Assembly: GCA_002439875.1 (NCBI GenBank)
Contig: DJQB01000005.1
Span: 1-60,921 of the forward strand
Source of the DNA: Bacteroidales bacterium UBA6397
Lineage (GTDB): Bacteria; Bacteroidota; Bacteroidia; Bacteroidales; UBA932
Length of the DNA: 60,921 bases
Direction of reading: 5' to 3'
Shown in pieces: positions 1 through 10,217 of the stretch (the first letter of the stretch is position 1; every line of letters starts with the position of its first letter). Below the pieces are notes generated by a model that saw only the letters and a list, made by a program, of their open reading frames with translations, made no database searches and had not been told where the DNA came from. The position numbers and the translations under genes were made by a program.

Positions 1-1
1 G

Positions 2-73
2 TACCCCCGTTGGGAATCGAACCCAAATCGTCGGAACCGGAATCCGAAATTCTATCCATTAGACTACAGGGGC
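2..73 (-). tRNA. tRNA-Arg (anticodon CCG)
   Basis: Read on the minus strand, the segment folds as a cloverleaf. The acceptor stem GCCCCTG pairs with CGGGGGT and discriminator A follows at position 2. The T arm is TTGGG-TTCGAAT-CCCAA. The anticodon stem TCGGA/TCCGA encloses the loop TTCCGGT, which gives anticodon CCG for Arg codon CGG. Position 1 could be the first base of an encoded CCA, but the window ends there. Confidence 0.93.
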
Positions 74-251
74 ATCATTCTTGCGGTTTCACGCAATCAG
101 ATTACAAAAATAACAAATAAATGGCAAAACAAGAATTTTTGGCAAATCTTTCGAGAAAAGATATTTTTTGCATCGAAAAATGCAATTTCAAGGCTCATAA
201 AGAGCCTATAATATTCGGATAATCCAATAATAAATCTTATTTTTGCGTATT

Positions 252-1145
252 ATGAAAAAGGCATACGTATTTCCCGGTCAGGGTTCCCAGTTCCCAGGTA
301 TGGCAAAAGCGCTGTACGATGGAAACGCCAAAGGCAAGGAATTGCTCGAGAAGGCGAATGACATACTCGGATTCAGAATCACTGACATAATGTTTGAGGG
401 CACGCCGGAAGACCTCAAAGCCACACGCGTGACACAACCGGCAATATTCCTGCACTCCGTCGTTCTGGCGAAGTGCTATGATGGATTCAGACCTGATATG
501 GTCGCAGGGCATTCTCTTGGTGAATTTTCCGCACTCGCCGCCGCGGAAGCCATCAGTTTCGAGGATGCCCTTCGTCTTGTCTATATCCGCGCCACACAGA
601 TGCAGCTCTGCTGCGAGAAGGTGCCGGGGACGATGGCTGCCATCGTCGGGCTTCCTGACGAGATAGTCGAGGAGGTCTGCGCCTCCTGCGAAGGTCTTGT
701 GATTCCTGCCAACTACAACTGCGACGGGCAGGTCGTGATCTCAGGCGAGAAAGCGGCTGTCGAACAGGCTTGCGAAAAGGCTAAGGCCGAGGGCGCGAAA
801 AGGGCGCTTCCTCTCGCCGTCAGCGGAGCCTTCCACTCCCCTCTCATGGAGCCGGCGCGCGTCGAGCTTGGAAAGGCCATCGAAGAGACCAAGATCGTGA
901 CTCCTATATGTCCGATCTACCAGAACGTCACCGCCCAGGCCGTAACTGACCCGGAAACCATCAAGAAGAATTTGCTCACCCAACTCACATCCCCTGTGAG
1001 ATGGACCCAGACGGTTAAGAATATGCTTGCGGACGGAGCTGACTACTTTATGGAGATCGGGCCGGGCACAGTTCTGCAAGGACTGGTTAAGAGGATTTCC
1101 GCCGGAAAGGAGGGAATCACAGTCGAAGGGTTGACTACAATCTAA
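252..1145 (+). CDS. fabD: Malonyl-CoA:ACP S-malonyltransferase
   Basis: This is a 297-residue cytoplasmic acyltransferase that loads malonate from CoA onto acyl carrier protein for fatty acid elongation. The N-terminus has the family GQGSQ motif (residues 9-13). The nucleophile Ser88 lies in GHSLGEF (86-92), and the likely catalytic His is in AFHSPLM at about residue 197. The length is normal for FabD. I chose the ATG at 252 rather than the in-frame TTG at 243, because MKKAYVFPGQG is the standard family start. It stands 27 bp ahead of the pyruvate:ferredoxin oxidoreductase gene on the same strand and may be co-transcribed with it. Confidence 0.95.
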   Translation: MKKAYVFPGQGSQFPGMAKALYDGNAKGKELLEKANDILGFRITDIMFEGTPEDLKATRVTQPAIFLHSVVLAKCYDGFRPDMVAGHSLGEFSALAAAEAISFEDALRLVYIRATQMQLCCEKVPGTMAAIVGLPDEIVEEVCASCEGLVIPANYNCDGQVVISGEKAAVEQACEKAKAEGAKRALPLAVSGAFHSPLMEPARVELGKAIEETKIVTPICPIYQNVTAQAVTDPETIKKNLLTQLTSPVRWTQTVKNMLADGADYFMEIGPGTVLQGLVKRISAGKEGITVEGLTTI

Positions 1146-1172
1146 CTAATATATTAACATAACGTTAACGAT

Positions 1173-4700
<3,528 letters not shown>

Positions 4701-4720
4701 TGTTCTACAAACAAATAAGG

Positions 4721-4751
4721 AGGGTGGCTAAAAGTTTTAGTCACCCTTTTT
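4721..4751 (+). terminator. Rho-independent terminator after nifJ
   Basis: An inverted repeat of about 12 bp (agggtggctaaaa / ttttagtcaccct, with one G-T pair) is followed by a run of five T, 20 bp after the nifJ stop codon. Confidence 0.9.
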
Positions 4752-5091
4752 ATATTGAACACTCCTTCTTCTACCACCAGTCACTGTTTCTTCCTCTTTC
4801 TCAGAATTTGTTATTTTTGAAGGCTAAGAGCACAAGTTCTTTCCCCACTACTCACCTCGGCAATCCGGACAAGTTCGATTGCTATCGGTCCGGTCGCCGG
4901 GTTGAGAGAGAAAAACTTCAGGTTCGACCGCTTCCTCCAAGGAGGATAGCGGCGCTGTCTGACTGAAGAGGCGGGAAGAAGATGAAGATTTTTTCACCTC
5001 AAAGAACATTTCAAACAAATCAAAACAGATTCTTGATATTCAATAAGCCAAAACTTATTCTTAACTTAGCGCCACTATGCTTTGAAAAATA
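4752..5091. other. Intergenic, no gene seen
   Basis: These 340 bp lie between the nifJ terminator and the next gene. No reading frame here looks like protein. The last 60 bp are AT-rich and probably hold the promoter of the 5092 gene, but I cannot point to a clear TAnnTTTG box. A 27-nt stretch near 5045 resembles the 3' end of tldE (about 50145), with three mismatches; I treat that as chance. Confidence 0.5.
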
Positions 5092-5628
5092 ATGGACGGA
5101 TTCGAATCATACGAAAACGGATTGGTAGACAGGCTTGTGCAGGTCTGCACCGAAAAAGGGCTTCTTGACGGGATGCTGCTCAGCTGTCCGGACATAACAG
5201 CGAGATGGGAGTCTATCGCTTTGGAATATTCAGGAGACGCGGTACGCGAATTTAATGATTATCCAGAGGTTGTGCTGGCATGGACGGCCTATATCGGGAT
5301 GGCAGTTGCGTGTTGGTGGGACAAGGACTGGACACGGTACAAGGATCAGGGATATTCATCGCTCGTGGGAGTAAGGGGCTTTGATGACCTTGACGAGCAC
5401 GTGACCAGGGATATTCTTAAGCATCCACTGAATTCGAAGGACGCGACCGACATAGCGCATAACCTCGCCTACTTGGCCGGGGAGGCATATTCATTCATGA
5501 TGAGACAGGGTATCGAAGCACAGAGCGTCGAGGCGTTCTATGTTTTCCGTCACACCCTTTCCGCAATGTACCGAATCGGCGCGGCTTTGGAACTCAAGGC
5601 GTTGCATTACACGATGGAAAAAATTTAA
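5092..5628 (+). CDS. Conserved hypothetical protein (Bacteroidales type)
   Basis: This is a 178-residue protein with no family that I can name. It has no signal peptide. The middle has a moderately hydrophobic aromatic stretch (VVLAWTAYIGMAVACWW, about residues 62-78), followed by charged helical sequence. This suggests a soluble all-helical protein or a weakly membrane-associated one. It begins at the first ATG after AT-rich sequence and ends 11 bp before the GreA-type gene, so the two are probably co-transcribed. Codon use matches the core genes around it, and its sequence carries several GAATAT/ATATTC hexamers typical of the host. Function unknown. Confidence 0.8.
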   Translation: MDGFESYENGLVDRLVQVCTEKGLLDGMLLSCPDITARWESIALEYSGDAVREFNDYPEVVLAWTAYIGMAVACWWDKDWTRYKDQGYSSLVGVRGFDDLDEHVTRDILKHPLNSKDATDIAHNLAYLAGEAYSFMMRQGIEAQSVEAFYVFRHTLSAMYRIGAALELKALHYTMEKI

Positions 5629-5639
5629 CTTGAACAGCT

Positions 5640-6107
5640 ATGGAATATCTTTCTAAAGAACGTTACGATGAGATAGCCGCGGAGCTTGACCATCTTATGA
5701 ATGTGGAATATCCAAGGATCAAGGAGGATCTGGCCGAGACTCGCGCGGAGGGAGACCTGAGCGAGAACGCGGGGTATCGCGCTGCAAGACGCGCCCAAGG
5801 CAAGGCAATCAGCAGGATCAGGTTTCTTCAGAAAGTTTTGCGGTATTCCAGGGTCATCAACACGGATGCGTTGCCGAAAGACAGAATCTCTCTGCTCAGC
5901 AAGGTGGAGTTCACCAACCTCACCTCTAACGTCAAGATGACATATACAATCGTAAGCCCTCACGAGATGAATCTTGAGGAAGGTAAGATTTCCTGCAAGT
6001 CTCCGATCGGCATGGCGCTGATGGAAAGGAAAACAGGAGATGTTGTGGAAGTGAAAGCCCCGGCAGGAGTTTTCAGACTAAGGATCGAGAATGTGACCGT
6101 CGGTTAG
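5640..6107 (+). CDS. greA: Transcript cleavage/elongation factor, GreA family
   Basis: This 155-residue protein has the GreA/GreB layout: an N-terminal coiled coil ending in EGDLSENAGYRAAR (about residues 38-51), which carries the acidic tip residues that enter the RNA polymerase secondary channel. A C-terminal FKBP-like domain of about 80 residues follows. Members rescue backtracked polymerase by stimulating cleavage of the nascent RNA. The usual SENAEY is SENAGY here, so one of the acidic tip positions is changed; the Asp and the first Glu remain. The gene follows the hypothetical at 5092 by 11 bp. A divergent GreA-like paralogue elsewhere in the genome is possible, so the symbol is tentative. 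Confidence 0.85.
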   Translation: MEYLSKERYDEIAAELDHLMNVEYPRIKEDLAETRAEGDLSENAGYRAARRAQGKAISRIRFLQKVLRYSRVINTDALPKDRISLLSKVEFTNLTSNVKMTYTIVSPHEMNLEEGKISCKSPIGMALMERKTGDVVEVKAPAGVFRLRIENVTVG

Positions 6108-6294
6108 CTGGGAGACAGGGATGCGGAAAGCTTCAGGGGATGGCTTGCCTCCCAAAAAACGGGGTAAGAGTTGTCAGCCGGGATCGTTCAACCGGCTTCT
6201 TGGCTCCATTCCATGGCCACTATCGGTATCTGTCCGCCGGACATCGAGGCTTCAGATCAAAGCAAGACGTCGCGGAAATGCGCAAATCCCCTGA

Positions 6295-6560
6295 TACCAA
6301 GCGAAACCGCGTGAGCAACTTGACGCTGTGCTGAAGTCTTATGCGCAATCGCCCCTGGAAGAACTGCTGCCATTTGCCTATGGAGTCCAGATGGATCTTA
6401 AGGCCGTCCGAAACGCCATCGCCACGGATACTTCCAACGGCATCGTCACGGATATGTAAACAAACTGAAAGCGGTAAAGCGGACAATGTATGGGAGAGCC
6501 TCCCTCGGGCTCTTGAAGAGGGAATTGGTGTTCAGCGACCTATGCTTCAACCAAATTGAG
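6295..6560 (+). pseudogene. C-terminal relic of an ISL3-like transposase
   Basis: Frame 1 (from 6295) reads REQLDAVLKSYAQSPLEELL, continues through YGVQMDLKAVRNAI and NGIV, then stops at 6457. One nucleotide is missing after NGIV. In the frame starting at 6450 the protein resumes as GYVNKLKAVKRTMYGRASLG and LLKRELVFSD. NG-x-x-EG-x-VN-x-LK-x-xKR-x-MYGRA is the C-terminal signature of ISL3-family (IS204/IS1001/IS1165) transposases. The upstream DDE core is missing and no inverted repeats were found, so this is a dead fragment. The rest of the 6108-6642 interval has no recognisable gene. Confidence 0.75.
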
Positions 6561-6614
6561 GAAGAAACACTTTTTTCAGTTCAAGTCACTGTAAAAATTG
6601 AGACAAAAAAACGC

Positions 6615-6622
6615 TATATTTG
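6615..6622 (+). promoter_or_regulatory. Putative -7 box of the lysR gene
   Basis: TATATTTG fits the Bacteroidetes TAnnTTTG element and lies 20 bp before the LysR start codon. The nearest upstream TTG is only 14 bp away, so the -33 element is not canonical. Confidence 0.5.
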
Positions 6623-6642
6623 AGTCATTTTAAGCTATTCTT

Positions 6643-7473
6643 ATGTTAGAGGATTTCAAGTTGAAGGTATTTATGGCTGTGGCCGAAAACGGTGGCTTCA
6701 CCATCGCGGCGAAGGTGCTTGGCGTCACTCAACCTGCCGTGAGCCAGAACATCGCCGAACTGGAAAGGAATATGGGAGTGGAGCTTTTCACAAGAGGCAG
6801 AGGCGCGGTGACCCTGACGGCGGCTGGAATCACCTTCAAGGAATATGCGGAAAAGATCCTCTACTGGTACTCAGCCGCAGGGCAACTGTTCGGTCCGTCG
6901 GGCAAACTCACTGCAAACAAGCCAATAAGAATCACCGCCGACAGATTCATCGCCAGCCATATCCTGCCCGACGCACTTGCCAAACTCTTGACATTCAATC
7001 CATCCTTGACATTCTCGATTCGCAGTGAATCTTCCGGTGACGATTCTGACATAAGGATTTACGCCAAAAGGCATATGATTGAGCCGTCATTCGAGGACAT
7101 AGGCACATTATTGTTCAGCGTGACGGCGTCGGTGGCCAGTTCCAATCCGGCATATTCAAAAATCACGGATCTTAAAGATCTTCCACTGAGCTCAAGGCTT
7201 GCGGTGACGGAGACATATTCGGAAATTCTGCCGCCGGATCTGAAGGCGCGCGTGGCAGTCGTGTCGGATTCAGCCGAAGCCATCGTGAAACTGGTGACGG
7301 ACTCCCCTGAGATCATCGGCATCCTCCCCTTTCCTGCCGTACCGCCGGTCATCTTCACGCTGCCCATCTCATTGCCTGGCCTGACTCTTGACGTGCATCT
7401 TGAAGCCGCAGATGGCTCCAATCCTGTCGCCACCGCCCTCCGGCGCATCCTTTGCGACCAATATCCGGATTGA
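6643..7473 (+). CDS. LysR-family transcriptional regulator
   Basis: This 276-residue regulator has the LysR winged-helix domain at the N-terminus: FMAVAENGGFTIAAKVLG, then TQPAVSQNIAELERNMGVEL and FTRGRGAVTLTAAG. A short effector-binding region that resembles the periplasmic-binding-protein fold follows. The usual length is about 290-310, so the sensor domain is slightly short, but no truncation is apparent. Target genes and ligand cannot be read from the neighbours: the upstream sequence is a transposase relic and the downstream gene is convergent. It may act on itself or on a distant locus. Confidence 0.9.
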   Translation: MLEDFKLKVFMAVAENGGFTIAAKVLGVTQPAVSQNIAELERNMGVELFTRGRGAVTLTAAGITFKEYAEKILYWYSAAGQLFGPSGKLTANKPIRITADRFIASHILPDALAKLLTFNPSLTFSIRSESSGDDSDIRIYAKRHMIEPSFEDIGTLLFSVTASVASSNPAYSKITDLKDLPLSSRLAVTETYSEILPPDLKARVAVVSDSAEAIVKLVTDSPEIIGILPFPAVPPVIFTLPISLPGLTLDVHLEAADGSNPVATALRRILCDQYPD

Positions 7474-7505
7474 AAGCCAACGGATATGTTCCTAATCCAT
7501 TGATT

Positions 7506-8372
7506 CTATTGAGATTCTTCTTTGCCTTTGACAATCAAGGTGACAAGGTGATTGACATCCTCGTTTGCCATCTCCAAATCAAACTCCTCAGGATCAAACG
7601 ATTCTCCTTTCCGCAGTCCGAGCCATTCCTCATAGGAGGTCTTCTCTTCCGGATCATCAATCTTCCCGGACAGGATGTCAAGCATTTGCGAATAGCCTCA
7701 CACGCCTCCGACATCTTCGGGAGGGCAGGCCCCTTTGCCTGATGTCACACAAATATCCTCACCAGGCAAAGGCTCGTCACTGACCGACGTGACTCTGACA
7801 TTGTGAATCCAGCCATCACCGAAATCATATTCAAAAGAGATCGTGCTGCCTTTTTGTGGCAGGACATCCGCGACGGTGACGGTCATCTCGTCTATAGATC
7901 GGTGGTAACCAAAATCAAAACTTTCTTCAATGTTCTCTTTGGAAGTATAGTCCACACCGCCTTTGGTGAATTGAGAAAGATGATACCCGGCCCAACCGAA
8001 CGCGGTGATGAGTATCTTCCCCAGATTCCCCAGCCAAAGGTTTGAAGGCACTTTGATCCGCCTGAAAACCTTGACAGGGCAGTCTTCGATGGATGCGTAC
8101 AAAACGTATGTCTTCGATGGCTTGCTGGAGTCCACCAGCCGGTCGGCCTTTGATTTTCTCCGTCCTTTGGTTCCTCCGGCTTTTCCCGATGTTTGGATGC
8201 TCTTGGCGTTTGCAGTGGTCGTCCCACCACTCTTGTCCGCAGCCGAATATGCCGCTGCCTTGGCCTGCATCATGTCGAAGAACGAAACCATAAATGAGAT
8301 TTCCCCCTCCGAAATACCCGGGTAATCTTTCCTGATCACCTCTTTGAGTTCGTCACGTTCCTTATCAGTCAT
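7506..8372 (-). pseudogene. pRiA4b ORF-3-type protein interrupted by an in-frame TGA
   Basis: The frame opens with MTDKERDELKEVIRKDYPG and runs 224 codons to a TGA at 7700-7698. It then continues in the same frame for 63 codons (GYSQMLDILSGKIDDPEEKT and onward) to a TAG at 7506. The central part has the family pattern: YVLYASIEDCPVKVFRRIKV, WLGNLGKILITAFGW, FEYDFGDGWIHNVRV and ACPPEDVGG. In relatives ACPPEDVGG is usually followed by a Trp and Gly-Tyr, so the TGA most likely replaces TGG. The function of the family is unknown. The first 100 residues before the family domain are low-complexity and Lys/Ser-rich. An upstream GTG at 8456 would add 28 residues. Confidence 0.75.
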
Positions 8373-8582
8373 TGAAATCGCAGTATTTTCCGCAAGGTAG
8401 TCATTTTCTCCGGAATCCAAATGGGATGACGCTAAAATTGACAGAGATATATTCACGTGAGTTCATCATCAAATTGTACAACTAATCCGCAGCCCCTATC
8501 TTAATTTTCTGAAAAATAGCCAAATAAATTGAGGCCACCTGTTGCGTATCCGAGTTATTATTTGTACGAAAAGGTGTTAAAC

Positions 8583-8735
8583 TCACAACAGAAATATGCC
8601 GCCTACGGTTTCCGGATCTATAGGCGGAATAGCCGCATGCTTCTCATCCGCAATTAGGGCGAGTCTGCGTGCCGCTAATTCGCAAAATGCAGGTGTCGCC
8701 AACTCGTAAGTGTTCAGCAAAGCCGAATAATTCAT
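8583..8735 (-). CDS. Possible 50-residue small protein
   Basis: A short frame begins MNYSALLNTYELATPAFCEL and continues AARRLALIADEKHAAIPP. Its ATG overlaps the stop of an 8-codon upstream frame (ATGA). It is the only protein-like sequence in the 8457-8795 gap. The helical N-terminal half and Pro-rich tail look coding-like, but there is no clear ribosome site and no family that I recognise. It could equally be the 3' end of a decayed gene. Confidence 0.3.
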   Translation of the reverse strand: MNYSALLNTYELATPAFCELAARRLALIADEKHAAIPPIDPETVGGIFLL

Positions 8736-8795
8736 CGGTTATACCAATCAAGAATCATTCGCTTTAATCCATAACCTCCTCCACTTTAATACGTT

Positions 8796-8981
8796 TTACC
8801 TTTCGGGTATTATCAGCCAACAAATTAGATAGGCGAATACCCCAACACCGAAACAGAGGACCAAAATCAGCCATATTATCCTGACAAGTACGGGATCAGT
8901 GTTGAAATAATTGGCCAGTCCGGAGCAAACCCCGGCAATGACCTTGTCCTGTTTGGACCTGTGTAACCTTTTCCTTGACAT
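8796..8981 (-). CDS. PspC-domain small membrane protein
   Basis: This 61-residue protein is almost entirely one PspC domain. A basic N-terminus (MSRKRLHRSKQDK) leads into VIAGVCSGLANYFNTDPVLV, and one or two transmembrane spans follow (IWLILVLCFGVGVFAYLICWLIIP). PspC domains sense envelope stress in phage-shock systems. Short stand-alone copies are common in Bacteroidetes, but their role is not established. It starts one base after the stop codon of the nuclease gene upstream on the same strand, so the two are likely translated from one transcript. Confidence 0.88.
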   Translation of the reverse strand: MSRKRLHRSKQDKVIAGVCSGLANYFNTDPVLVRIIWLILVLCFGVGVFAYLICWLIIPER

Positions 8982-8982
8982 C

Positions 8983-9756
8983 TCAATAAAGTCCTAATTC
9001 TTTTAATGGTAAATATGATTTTATCTGCTTAGAGGTACTGCGGGGAAGCTTATAAAACAACGATTTACCTATCATCGTTTCCAGCTTCTCGACAGAAACC
9101 GCATAGTCTCGTAACTTGTGTTTGACAGATGGTTCGTTGAACATCATGAATCCCATCGTCAGATACGAGCCTCGGTATGGGATGAGAACAGCCTTATAGA
9201 ATGCATCGGGTACCACAATATCGCTCGTTCCCACTTTACCGTGATGATTATTCCCGACAATCGGCCCTGTAATGATGTATACCGTCCCATACTCCACAGC
9301 CCACTTCCTTATCTTCTCCTCCAACCGTTTCCAATCTCCATTGTTAAATGAAGTTTCCATCGGACATATATTGGTAGTATAGAAACTCTCATCCATCGCT
9401 TTCTGACTGTATTTTACATCCCCGGCCGCAATCATATGACCTCTGCACCACCCTGAATTCGTATAGTCGCAATGCTCCGCAAGAACATATCCTGCAAGAA
9501 TCGGATCAGGGTCGGGAGAAAAAGACCGCTGCCTCTGAGCATCGCCCTCAAGTTCAGATGCCTTAAGTTCGTAAGCCACCCAATTGGGAATCATCCACTC
9601 GGGATTGTATGACAAGGTGTGCCCCGTATGAACAATGATAATTTCGTTTCGTGAAATCTTGGGCAGTTCTAGTTCCTGAGCATTGAGCGCAAAGGGGATT
9701 GCTGTTGCCAACGCAACAATGCACATCCGTATAATTACCCTTAAGAAAGCATTCAT
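8983..9756 (-). CDS. Secreted DNA/RNA non-specific endonuclease (EndoG/NucA type)
   Basis: This is a 257-residue protein with a signal peptide (VIIRMCIVALATAIPFALNAQ) and a beta-beta-alpha-metal nuclease domain. The diagnostic segment is GWCRGHMIAAGDVKYSQKAM (about residues 100-119), where RGHM holds the catalytic His (usual form DRGHL/M). It is followed by TTNICPMETSFNNGDWKRLE, which carries the Mg-binding Asn. Members cut single- and double-stranded DNA and RNA outside the cytoplasm, for nutrient scavenging or defence. The usual Asp of DRGH is Cys-Arg here, which is a small departure from the family. It is followed directly by the PspC gene and preceded by an unknown short membrane protein. 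Confidence 0.88.
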   Translation of the reverse strand: MNAFLRVIIRMCIVALATAIPFALNAQELELPKISRNEIIIVHTGHTLSYNPEWMIPNWVAYELKASELEGDAQRQRSFSPDPDPILAGYVLAEHCDYTNSGWCRGHMIAAGDVKYSQKAMDESFYTTNICPMETSFNNGDWKRLEEKIRKWAVEYGTVYIITGPIVGNNHHGKVGTSDIVVPDAFYKAVLIPYRGSYLTMGFMMFNEPSVKHKLRDYAVSVEKLETMIGKSLFYKLPRSTSKQIKSYLPLKELGLY

Positions 9757-9782
9757 CTTGTCAAATTAAAAATAAGGAGTAT

Positions 9783-10157
9783 CTAAGCAATCAAACGGCC
9801 ATATTCGGCAAAACTACAAGCGCGACAATCCATCCCCACCAGGAACATGGTGCGCAAATCCCCCACGCATCTCCTTTCTGGGCGAAAGATATGTCGCAAG
9901 TTCTCTTTGAGGGACTCCCATAACATCCCAAAGGCGCGGAAAAGAAAGACCCAAGGCAAAGACAACAGTAATGGACAGTCCGTCCCTGCTTTATACTTAA
10001 TTTCGCTCATAAGACGTAGATTCTTGCAGCAAGCCTGTAGCCTGTTGCCAAGATTGTTAACAAATACCCTTCTTCTCCGATTCGATGTCTGATCAATGAT
10101 TAACCCAAGCGAAGCTGAGACAATAAAAACTGTTAGAATGATTTGCAATTTTGTCAT
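9783..10157 (-). CDS. Unknown short membrane-associated protein
   Basis: This 124-residue frame begins MTKLQIILTVFIVSASLGLI, a good transmembrane helix or uncleaved signal, and has a second hydrophobic stretch near residue 80 (LLLSLPWVFLFRAFGML). I do not recognise a family. The composition (many Cys, Arg and Leu) is not strongly coding-like. It lies between the ATPase gene and the nuclease gene on the same strand, with gaps of 60 and 26 bp. I chose the ATG at 10157 because the in-frame ATG at 10205 would put polar residues before the hydrophobic helix. It may not be a real gene. Confidence 0.4.
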   Translation of the reverse strand: MTKLQIILTVFIVSASLGLIIDQTSNRRRRVFVNNLGNRLQACCKNLRLMSEIKYKAGTDCPLLLSLPWVFLFRAFGMLWESLKENLRHIFRPERRCVGDLRTMFLVGMDCRACSFAEYGRLIA

Positions 10158-10217
10158 AATGTTCGCAATAATCGAGGGAACCTCTTCCGAAGCCCCATCG
10201 CTCAAAGTTATTACAAA

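Noticed and set aside
191..207. Small hairpin (AGGCTC / GAGCCT) upstream of fabD as a terminator or riboswitch
   Set aside because: A 6-bp stem without a T-run is too weak, and no known riboswitch feature is visible.
5045..5072. A 27-nt match, with three mismatches, between the 4752-5091 gap and the 3' end of tldE near 50145
   Set aside because: The match does not extend on either side and does not give a TldE-like protein in frame. A single short AT-rich match in 60 kb is not evidence of a gene relic.
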